Source: Nitrosomonas oligotropha
GTDB lineage: Bacteria > Pseudomonadota > Gammaproteobacteria > Burkholderiales > Nitrosomonadaceae
Assembly (NCBI RefSeq): GCF_900106555.1
Contig: NZ_FNOE01000026.1
Location: forward strand, 1 to 40,732
Direction of reading: 5' to 3'
DNA: 40,732 nucleotides
This document shows, piece after piece, positions 27,023-33,850 of this stretch (the stretch's first letter is position 1; each line of letters begins with the position of its first letter). Under the pieces are notes generated by a model, which did no database searches, was not told the origin of the DNA, and saw nothing but the letters and a program-made list of their open reading frames with translations. A program made the position numbers and the translations under genes.

Positions 27023-28350
27023 CGGCTTTTTGGATTATTTCTGGGATTTTTATTGTTGCCGCTCTGTTGTTCATTATTCCAACATTATTGCGGAGCAGGG
27101 ACAATCAGCTTAAAAATTTGGAGCACGATGCTGTTAACATTACCGTGTACCGCGATCAAATTGCAGAACTTGATCGTGACTTGGAAAACGATATTCTCAG
27201 CCGGGAACAGTACGACAGAAGTAAACAGGAACTACAGCAGCGGATGCTGCAGGATGTGACTGAGCGCAATAAATTGGTAATAGGGAAAAATAAGAAAATC
27301 CGCAATATCGTGCTGTCGACTTTTATTGCATTGACGCTGCCATTGGCGGCTATCAGTTTGTATCTTGTGATCGGTGATACGCGTGGTTTGTTGCCGCAAG
27401 CGCAACTTGCCAATGCAACCCAGCAAATGAATCGGGATGGCGGAGGCGCTCCGGCAGGTCATGATAATTTCTCATCTGTATTGGAGAATTTGATTACGCG
27501 ATTGAATAACAATCCGGAAGACATCGAAGGTTGGATTATGCTCGGTCGCACCTATGCGATCATGGGGCGGTATGCAGAAGCTGGCAATACCTATGCTAAG
27601 TTGGTGGAGCTGATACCCGACAGTCCACAGATACTGAGTGACTACGCTGATGTTTTGGCCATGAAAAATCAAGGCAATTTATCGGGAAAACCGGCCGAGT
27701 TGATTCATGAAGCATTACGCATTGATCCGAAATATCCTAAAGCACTGGCTTTAGCGGGTACAGCTGAATTTGAACAAGAAAGATATGCGCAAGCCGCGGA
27801 GTACTGGGAAAAATTACTAGAAGGAATTCCTGCGGATTCTCCATTAGCCCAATCAGTGAAGGAAAGTATCGCTGAAGCTAAATTACTCGCTTCAGGTGGC
27901 AAACCCGCTGCGCCGGAACAACCAGTTAAAGTTGTAGAATCGAAACAAGAAGCCAATCCACAATCTGTGGAAAAAACTGCGAGTTCGGATTCCCCTGCGG
28001 CAACATCGCTTTCAGTGTCCGGTCAGGTAACGATTAGTAGTGATATGGCAGCGAAAGTCTCGGCAAATGACACTTTGTTTATTTATGCTCGAGCCAAATC
28101 AGGGCCGAAAATGCCACTGGCCATTTTGCGGTTGAAAGCAAGCGATCTTCCGGCCACGTTCACGCTGACGGATGATATGGCGATGACACCAACCATGAAA
28201 ATGTCGAGCTTTCCGGAAGTCGTGATCGAAGCTAGAGTCTCGAAATCCGGCCAGGCTTTCACTGCCAGCGGGGATTTGCAAGGATTTAGCGAACCGGTCA
28301 AGCTCGGTCACAATAATATAGCGATCGTGATCAATAAACAGGTGCCATAA
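27019..28350 (+). CDS. ccmI: Cytochrome c maturation protein CcmI (TPR)
   Basis: CcmI is an apocytochrome chaperone that presents substrate to the CcmFH lyase. The 443-residue protein has an N-terminal helix (about 2-22), a basic cytoplasmic coil rich in D, E, R and Q, and a second helix (about 96-116). A periplasmic region follows with TPR-like helical repeats (about 150-285, WIMLGRTYAIMGRYAEAGNTYAKLV). A linker rich in A, P and S and a C-terminal beta-rich domain (about 330-443) complete it. It is the last ccm gene; bcp starts 4 nt after the stop. Confidence 0.93.
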   Translation: MTAFWIISGIFIVAALLFIIPTLLRSRDNQLKNLEHDAVNITVYRDQIAELDRDLENDILSREQYDRSKQELQQRMLQDVTERNKLVIGKNKKIRNIVLSTFIALTLPLAAISLYLVIGDTRGLLPQAQLANATQQMNRDGGGAPAGHDNFSSVLENLITRLNNNPEDIEGWIMLGRTYAIMGRYAEAGNTYAKLVELIPDSPQILSDYADVLAMKNQGNLSGKPAELIHEALRIDPKYPKALALAGTAEFEQERYAQAAEYWEKLLEGIPADSPLAQSVKESIAEAKLLASGGKPAAPEQPVKVVESKQEANPQSVEKTASSDSPAATSLSVSGQVTISSDMAAKVSANDTLFIYARAKSGPKMPLAILRLKASDLPATFTLTDDMAMTPTMKMSSFPEVVIEARVSKSGQAFTASGDLQGFSEPVKLGHNNIAIVINKQVP

Positions 28351-28353
28351 AAA

Positions 28354-28821
28354 ATGCTCGCAATCAATCATCCGGTTGAAGATTTTTCCTTACCCTCGAC
28401 TGATAATGCGACATTCTCATTATCAGCTAATGTGGGTAAGCATCTGATTATTTATTTCTATCCCAAAGATGATACGCCCGGATGTACCCTGGAAGGCCAG
28501 GATTTTCGTGATCACCTACCTGAGTTTACGAAGGAAAATTGCATCGTTGTAGGTGTTTCACGTGACAATCTCAAATCACACCAGTGTTTCAAGGCAAAAA
28601 TGCAGTTTCCCTTTGAACTACTGAGTGACGAAAACGAAATAGTCTGCAACCTGTTTGGCGTCATGAAAATGAAAAATATGTACGGCAAGCAAGTTCTCGG
28701 CATCGAACGCAGTACGTTTGTGATCGATGTGCAAGGCATATTAAGAAAAGAGTGGCGCGGTGTGAAAGTGCCCGGTCACGTTCAAGAAGTTCTGGATTTT
28801 GTCACTACGCTCAATCAGTAG
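28354..28821 (+). CDS. bcp: Peroxiredoxin, Bcp/PrxQ family
   Basis: Bcp reduces hydrogen and organic peroxides with thioredoxin-type donors. The 155-residue protein has the peroxidatic cysteine 44 in YPKDDTPGCTLEGQDFRD. The residue five positions later, where many Bcp proteins carry the resolving cysteine, is glutamine, so this is the 1-Cys-like or alternatively resolving type. It directly follows ccmI and may be co-transcribed with it, which would tie peroxide defence to haem handling (inference). Confidence 0.93.
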   Translation: MLAINHPVEDFSLPSTDNATFSLSANVGKHLIIYFYPKDDTPGCTLEGQDFRDHLPEFTKENCIVVGVSRDNLKSHQCFKAKMQFPFELLSDENEIVCNLFGVMKMKNMYGKQVLGIERSTFVIDVQGILRKEWRGVKVPGHVQEVLDFVTTLNQ

Positions 28822-28938
28822 TCTTTCTCGTCAATAATAGAAGCTATTATCACTGCATCTTCCATTTTTATTCCTGAGTAATTGTTTTGCGTTTTATGAT
28901 TTGCCAGGATCATTTCTAATGAAAATGGCACGACATAA

Positions 28939-30681
28939 ATGACTTATTTATTCAATAATCCCACGCAGTTTGCCGACGAACTGGTCGAAGGATTTGCCGC
29001 CGCACACCGGAATACAATACAACGTGTCAATGGCGGCGTAATTCGCCGCTACAAAGCCAAACCTGGCCAAGCGGTTGTGGTTATTGGCGGCGGATCGGGT
29101 CATTATCCCGCTTTTGGCGGGTTTGTCGGTCAAGGATTAGCACACGGTGCCGCGTTGGGTAATGTTTTTGCCGCACCATCGGCACAGCAAATCTGTCAAA
29201 TTGCACAAGCGGTAGATGTGGGCGGTGGAATTTTGTTTTGCTATGCCAATTACGCCGGTGACGTACTCAACTTCGAGCAAGCGCAAGCACAGCTCCGCGC
29301 GCAAGGTATCGATGTGCGCTCGGTGGTGGTGACTGATGACATCGCATCGGCTGCAGTTGTTGAGCAGCATAAGCGCCGAGGTATTGCCGGTACTTTGCCG
29401 GTATTCAAAGCCGCCGCTGTTGCCGCCGATGTGGGCAAGCCGCTTGATGAAGTGGTTCGTATTGCTACAGAAGCCAAAGATCGTGTGCGTTCGCTGGGTG
29501 TCGCCTTTTCCGGTTGTACTTTGCCAGGTGCTAATAAACCTCTGTTTGAAGTTGCCGATGGGAAAATTGAGGTCGGCATGGGCATTCACGGCGAGCCCGG
29601 TTTGTATCGCGTCGATGCGCCTTCTGCTGATGGATTGGCGGAAATGCTGGTGGAGAAATTGCTCGCCGAAATTCCGTTGTCGATTGGTAGTCTTTCCGGT
29701 ACACGTGTGGGCGTGATCCTGAACGGTCTAGGTGCAGTGAAGTACGAAGAACTATTTGTTATTTACCGCAAAATTGACCAGTTGCTAACCCAGGACGGAC
29801 TGATCATTGTCGAACCCGTGGTGGATGAATTGATTACCAGCTTCGACATGGCAGGCGTTTCACTGACGTTGTACTGGCTTAACGATGAACTCGAACAGAC
29901 CTGGATTGCGGCAGCGGATACACCCGCGTTTCACCGTGGCAATATCGCACCGGCCGTTCAATCCGAAGAAAATATCGCAGTAGCCGTTCAGCCTTCCCAT
30001 GATAAGCAACCGTTGAAAATCGGATCGGCTGATTCACAAGCTGCTGCAAAAGTAGTGTTAGCCGCACTTGAAGCGGCCCGGGATGCGATTGAACTGCAAC
30101 AGGAAGTGCTCGGCCGTTTGGATGCTATTGCGGGAGACGGCGATCACGGCATCGGCATGCAGCGCGGACTTACCGCGGCTGTTGAAGCAGCCAGAGCGGC
30201 ATTGGATGCCCAAGCCGGTGCAGGCACCGTGCTGACAGCAGCCGGAGATGCTTGGTCCGACCGGGCAGGGGGCACATCGGGAGCGTTGTGGGGTGTGATT
30301 CTACGCAATTTAGGCAATGCACTGAGGGACGAAGCAAAACCGGATGCTGCAACAGTTGCAATCGGCGTGGCCGCAGCACTCGATGCGGTAAGCAACCTAG
30401 GCAAGGCGCAACCCGGCGACAAGACGCTGGTCGACGTGCTGCATCCATTCGCACAAGCATTGGCTGCCGGTGCAGCCCAGAATCTAACGGTTGCAGCTGC
30501 CTGGACAATGGCCGCTCATATTGCCGATGAAGCCGCGCAAGCCACCCGGAATCTAATGCCGCGAATCGGCCGCGCCCGCCCGCATGCGGAAAAAAGTATC
30601 GGCACGCCGGATCCGGGTGCTGTTTCGATGGCGTTGATTATTCGTGCGGCGGATAAAATCGTTAGAAAGCATTGCCTATAA
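28939..30681 (+). CDS. ATP-dependent dihydroxyacetone-type kinase (DhaK-DhaL fusion)
   Basis: The 580-residue protein joins a DhaK domain (about 1-330) and a DhaL domain (about 370-575). This is the one-chain, ATP-using kind, not the PTS-dependent kind. DhaK has GGGSGHYPAFGGFVG near residue 51 and histidine 217 in MGIHGEPG, the residue that binds the ketone covalently in the family. DhaL has aspartates 395, 400 and 402 (DAIAGDGDHG) with the 5-and-2 spacing of the Mg-chelating set. Dihydroxyacetone is the default substrate; erythrulose or another short ketose is possible. No glycerol dehydrogenase gene is near. A broken copy of its 3' end lies at 32875-32967. Confidence 0.9.
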   Translation: MTYLFNNPTQFADELVEGFAAAHRNTIQRVNGGVIRRYKAKPGQAVVVIGGGSGHYPAFGGFVGQGLAHGAALGNVFAAPSAQQICQIAQAVDVGGGILFCYANYAGDVLNFEQAQAQLRAQGIDVRSVVVTDDIASAAVVEQHKRRGIAGTLPVFKAAAVAADVGKPLDEVVRIATEAKDRVRSLGVAFSGCTLPGANKPLFEVADGKIEVGMGIHGEPGLYRVDAPSADGLAEMLVEKLLAEIPLSIGSLSGTRVGVILNGLGAVKYEELFVIYRKIDQLLTQDGLIIVEPVVDELITSFDMAGVSLTLYWLNDELEQTWIAAADTPAFHRGNIAPAVQSEENIAVAVQPSHDKQPLKIGSADSQAAAKVVLAALEAARDAIELQQEVLGRLDAIAGDGDHGIGMQRGLTAAVEAARAALDAQAGAGTVLTAAGDAWSDRAGGTSGALWGVILRNLGNALRDEAKPDAATVAIGVAAALDAVSNLGKAQPGDKTLVDVLHPFAQALAAGAAQNLTVAAAWTMAAHIADEAAQATRNLMPRIGRARPHAEKSIGTPDPGAVSMALIIRAADKIVRKHCL

Positions 30682-30718
30682 TTTGTTATACCAAATTCTT
30701 GCTTCTGTGTTGGATTGA

Positions 30719-30747
30719 TTGACAACATCTGTGTGTGTTGTCATAAT
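30719..30747 (+). promoter_or_regulatory. Promoter with overlapping palindromic operator for the toxin-antitoxin pair
   Basis: TTGACA (30719-30724) and CATAAT (30742-30747) are exactly 17 nt apart, a near-ideal sigma70 promoter. An 8-bp perfect palindrome, TGACAACA (30720-30727) with TGTTGTCA (30736-30743), covers both boxes, as expected for an autorepressor site. Transcription would begin about at the toxin ATG (30755), implying a leaderless or nearly leaderless message. Confidence 0.7.
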
Positions 30748-30754
30748 TCCCAAC

Positions 30755-31051
30755 ATGAAGCCTATCGAGCTATTGCGACAGCGCATTGTGTTTTCCGAGA
30801 ATCAATTTGCCGAGCTTGTACTTTGGCGGCTTGCACAACCGGTAATGGAATCCAAACATTCGTTCAAGTATCGGCTTGCCTACGTGGTAAATGGGAGGTG
30901 CGTGCTGCGCTATGACAATGAAGCTGGAAAAGGCGATCACTGTCATCGGGACAATCAGGAAATCAAATACGAATTTACAACTCCGGAGCAATTGCTGGCC
31001 GATTTTCAACAAGATATTGAGAGGTGGAATCATGAAAACAGTTGTTCTTGA
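30755..31051 (+). CDS. DUF6516-like putative toxin
   Basis: The 98-residue protein MKPIELLRQRIVFSENQFAEL... resembles the DUF6516 family of small proteins found beside HTH partners in predicted type II toxin-antitoxin loci. Characteristic parts are ELVLWRLAQPV, HSFKYRLAYVVNGRCVLRYDNEAGKGDHCH and TTPEQLLADFQQDIERW. The basic/histidine cluster GKGDHCHRD may be catalytic or RNA-contacting (inference). An upstream start at 30719 is open in frame but coincides with the promoter, so I chose 30755. It overlaps the next gene by 20 nt. Family assignment is from memory of the pattern. Confidence 0.7.
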   Translation: MKPIELLRQRIVFSENQFAELVLWRLAQPVMESKHSFKYRLAYVVNGRCVLRYDNEAGKGDHCHRDNQEIKYEFTTPEQLLADFQQDIERWNHENSCS

Positions 31052-31379
31052 TGTACGCAATCCGAAGGAAGCAATGACCGGTTTCTCGCGTGCCTGGCAT
31101 TTGGATCAAGCACAGGAAACAGATCATATCAGCTTCGCGTCGCCCGAATTATTGTGGAAAGTGTTGACCGCGAAACGCTGGGAACTCCTGAAAGCGCTTT
31201 GCGGCGCGGGCCCCATATCCATTCGCGAAGCCGCGCGGCGGGTGGCGCGCGACGTTAAAGGCGTGCACGGTGACGTGACGGCATTGCTGGAAGCGGGATT
31301 GCTTAATCGTACCGAAAGCGGCGCGATTGAATTTCCGTATGAAGCGATTAAGGTGGAGTTTTTATTGCAGGCGGCCTGA
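31032..31379 (+). CDS. Winged-helix putative antitoxin/transcriptional regulator
   Basis: The 115-residue protein has a C-terminal winged helix-turn-helix (WELLKALCGAGPISIREAARRVARDVKGVHGDVTALLEAGLLNRTESGAIEFPYEAIKVEF). This resembles the HVO_A0114-type DNA-binding proteins paired with DUF6516 toxins. A GAGGTGG Shine-Dalgarno inside the toxin gene precedes the ATG by about 5 nt, and the overlap with the toxin implies translational coupling. A frame extension back to 30891 exists but uses an internal GTG without support. It is the likely binder of the palindrome at 30720-30743. Confidence 0.72.
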   Translation: MKTVVLDVRNPKEAMTGFSRAWHLDQAQETDHISFASPELLWKVLTAKRWELLKALCGAGPISIREAARRVARDVKGVHGDVTALLEAGLLNRTESGAIEFPYEAIKVEFLLQAA

Positions 31380-31403
31380 TGGGGATATTGGAGTTCCTGG
31401 TAA

Positions 31404-31442
31404 TTGATGCGCCTTCTGTTGTCGGCGCATCTTACCGTGCTG
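31404..31442 (+). repeat. Dispersed hairpin repeat, copy 1
   Basis: GATGCGCC (31406-31413) and GGCGCATC (31424-31431) are perfect 8-bp arms around a 10-nt loop, followed by TTACCGTGCT. It lies 25 nt after the antitoxin stop. Two similar copies are at 31475-31512 and 32968-33005. Confidence 0.8.
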
Positions 31443-31474
31443 ATTGAATCTCGGATGGACACCATTGGACAAGA

Positions 31475-31512
31475 TTGATGCGCCTTCTGGCGGCGGCACA
31501 TCCTACCGTGCT
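31475..31512 (+). repeat. Dispersed hairpin repeat, copy 2
   Basis: The sequence TTGATGCGCCTTCTG matches copy 1, followed by GGCGGCGGCACATCCTACCGTGCT. One base in the right arm is changed, so the stem is weaker. The two copies are tandem with about 32 nt of unrelated spacer. Confidence 0.8.
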
Positions 31513-31645
31513 CATCTCACAATCTTGCTTTTTCTCTTTGCAAGGAGTGATGTCAAGATGCCACCTCTTGCTTCTGTTGTGTTTTTTTAAATAAAGAATT
31601 CAAGTACAATACAACGGCCAATAACAAATAAGCGAGTACAAGGTA

Positions 31646-32343
31646 ATGCCTGGTGATGATGCTCTCAGCAATTGGGAGGAAGAACTTCTGGTAGAAGTAG
31701 CGAACTCCGAGTGCTGGTGTGAAGAAGGAAGTCAAGCCCCAGATTCTTTAGTTGAGAAAGGCTATGTTGATCGCGATTCCTGGGACCCAGGCGAGGGTTT
31801 ATGGGTTCACGAATATACAATTAACACTAAAGGTCGCCAGTATTTAGAAAGAAGCAACTCGCAATTGCAACAAGCGACATCAATGCGGAACTGATTGCGT
31901 TTCTCTCAAGACACCCTAAGCTCTTATATGAAATTGACCCTTATAAATTTGAAGAAATAGTAGCTTCAATCCTTGAAGATATGGGCTACTCCGTCCATGT
32001 TACGCCACGAACAAGAGATGGAGGCCGAGATATACTGGCAGTCTTTAAGCTACCGGTTGGCGAAATTCTTACAGTTGTAGATTGCAAAAGATATTCTTCT
32101 TCACGAAAAATTGGCCCAGATTTAGTGCAGCGGCTGCTTTGGGTTGCTGAAAACAACGATAGAGCATCGAGAGCGATGATTGCAACAACTACTTTCTTTA
32201 CTTCGGGTGCTAGAGAAATAGAAGACAAATATCGATGGAAACTCACTCTTTCGGATTTTGATCAAATATCTTCTTGGCTTACAAGATATGGCTGTTGGAA
32301 AAATGATCAAGAATCCGGGCTGTGGGTTCCGTTGCAAAGATAA
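31646..32343 (+). pseudogene. Frameshifted Mrr-like restriction endonuclease
   Basis: Two plus-strand frames together look like one protein of about 230 residues. The first (31646-31894) encodes MPGDDALSNWEEELLVEVAN... and ends YLERSNSQLQQATSMRN. The second is open from 31831 to 32343 but has no ATG, GTG or TTG before 31981. Its pre-ATG part reads INAELIAFLSRHPKLLYEIDPYKFEEIVASILED, a typical lead-in to the Mrr nuclease fold. The nuclease part has GYSVHVTPRTRDGGRDILA and VDCKRYSS, i.e. the D...(D/E)xK catalytic pattern. A -1 shift within 31831-31894 would join them. No obvious slippery heptamer was seen, so mutation is the simplest reading. Confidence 0.7.
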
Positions 32344-32555
32344 CGGCCTGAGGTGCCATACAAAGAATCCTGGGGTCACATCTTGACATAATACAAATGG
32401 ACCGATCGAACCAGGAGGATCAGGCTTTACAATTGACGTTTTCATTTATCCTTTCAATTGCTTGATCACTCGCCCGCAGTTTATAAATTGGACTAACAAA
32501 GGAAGCCTGACATTTGCCGTTCCCGATAAAACGACTGCAATCCTCCATAATCTCC

Positions 32556-32830
32556 CTACCTCGTCAATCCCGCATACAACACCGGCAATTTCTCCGGCGG
32601 CCGTTCCACATGATCCACGACCAGATAGTTGCGTTCGCCGAATATCCTTGACACGTATTGATCGGCGCGCGGATCGAGGCTCATGCAGTAAGTCAGGATG
32701 CCGGAGCGACCAGCTTCTTCCACCGCTTTCTTGGTGTCGTGACGAAGGTATTGCGGATCGCGCACGTCGACATCTGCCGGTTTACCTGCGGTAATCACCA
32801 GCAGCAGTTTTTCGCCAATTTTTGTAATTT
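32556..32830 (-). pseudogene. Relic copy of the cbbO 3' end
   Basis: The minus strand encodes a near-copy of the last 84 residues of CbbO (residues 692-775), from KLLLVITAGKPADVDVRDPQ to LPVLYAGLTR and a stop. It differs in a few residues, including DGE to AGK. DNA similarity continues about 20-30 bases further upstream but with one T missing from the poly-T run, so the frame is broken beyond that. No start or vWA MIDAS motif is present, so it cannot be a working gene. Confidence 0.88.
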
Positions 32831-32874
32831 TATGATCGGCTGAAGCCACCAAAAATCTCACCCCAAAAATAGTG

Positions 32875-32967
32875 CGCGCATGCGGAAAAGTATCGACACA
32901 CCGAATCCGGGTGCTGTTTCGATGGCGTTGATTGTTGATGCCGCATGTAAAAAAATCATTAGAGCGG
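32875..32967 (+). pseudogene. Relic copy of the dhaKL 3' end
   Basis: About 90 bases match the end of the DhaK-DhaL gene (around 30581-30677). They include CGCATGCGGAAAA, the run CCGGGTGCTGTTTCGATGG and GCGTTGATT. The copy lacks two As of a homopolymer and has diverged near the stop. It lies about 45 nt from the cbbO relic and is followed immediately by copy 3 of the hairpin repeat. Confidence 0.85.
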
Positions 32968-33005
32968 ATTGGTGCGCCTTCTGGCGTCGGCGCACTCTAC
33001 CGTAG
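32968..33005 (+). repeat. Dispersed hairpin repeat, copy 3
   Basis: GGTGCGCCTTCTGGCGTCGGCGCACTCTACCGTAGG is the same element as at 31404 and 31475, with arms GTGCGCC and GGCGCAC still complementary. The compensated arm bases (T/A pair changed together with its partner) suggest the hairpin is the conserved part. Confidence 0.75.
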
Positions 33006-33020
33006 GTTTATAGTTGATTA

Positions 33021-33731
33021 TTATTGCTTGATCAGGGTAAGTTTTTTGGCTCCGGAAAAAGTTGATGCGGAGGTATTCACTTGTTCAATTGTCAGCGTGC
33101 TGCCTATTTGCTGTGCTCTGACAGTCGCTCCTGCTGAGCTTATTTCCGTACCGTATGCATAGGTCAGGGAGGTGCGTGTTTCAAAACCGCTACCTTCTTT
33201 TGAAAAACCTGAACTGATGATACTGTTGTTAGCTGCAGGGCCAGTTTGCCAGCTGTATGAAGTGACACCCGCCGGACAGCCGGTTCCGCTGGACGTAATG
33301 GTCAATATGTAAGTGCGGCGGCCATCTGCTCCGATCGATGGGGCTTCTAGCGAGAAAAAGCATGGAAGTGCTGCGGCTGGTGCGCCTGACACAATACCAG
33401 CATATGTACCTGGCAAGAAATTCATTGTGCTGACGGAAGTCGGAGCGACAGGGCCGGTTGATGGTGTTGCAGAAATTAGTTTTGCCCCGAACGAGCCGTC
33501 AGCTAACGTGCTGAAATCCATCTCCACATCGTAGTAAACGGTGGTTCCCGCGGATTGCACCGGAATATTAGTCGCACGAATCAAGCGGCCGGCGCCGGAA
33601 AGCACTGATTCTGCGAAATCGACCGTTAAGTTTGATCCGGGTATCTCTTCAGGTGCTGCAATGGTTTCTGATATACCTGTGGAGAGTATTAATGCAAATA
33701 GGACGGATGGATAAATTTTATTATTTTTCAT
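33021..33731 (-). CDS. Secreted protein of unknown function
   Basis: I do not recognise this 236-residue protein. It has a clear signal peptide (MKNNKIYPSVLFALILSTGISETIA, cleavage probably before APEEIPG). The mature part is rich in S, T, G and A with alternating beta-prone stretches, only two cysteines (PCFF and TGCPAG), and no further membrane helix. A GAGAT-type ribosome site precedes the ATG. It lies downstream of cbbO on the same strand, 119 nt away. The promoter region between them is AT-rich, so it is probably a separate unit. Its placement beside RuBisCO genes need not mean a shared role. Confidence 0.75.
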   Translation of the reverse strand: MKNNKIYPSVLFALILSTGISETIAAPEEIPGSNLTVDFAESVLSGAGRLIRATNIPVQSAGTTVYYDVEMDFSTLADGSFGAKLISATPSTGPVAPTSVSTMNFLPGTYAGIVSGAPAAALPCFFSLEAPSIGADGRRTYILTITSSGTGCPAGVTSYSWQTGPAANNSIISSGFSKEGSGFETRTSLTYAYGTEISSAGATVRAQQIGSTLTIEQVNTSASTFSGAKKLTLIKQ

Positions 33732-33850
33732 TGTTATCTCACTTTTTATGTACGTTATTATTTTTAATTTAAAATGCCAATACGGGCGATTTAAATATTT
33801 CTAATCGTACCATCAATGCACTGCATAATTGTTTAAAACCTTTAAATTCC

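Noticed and set aside
31553..31735. A 60-codon minus-strand ORF with a hydrophobic segment opposite the Mrr-like gene
   Set aside because: It overlaps the start of the endonuclease-like reading, has no supporting ribosome site that I could see and no family resemblance.
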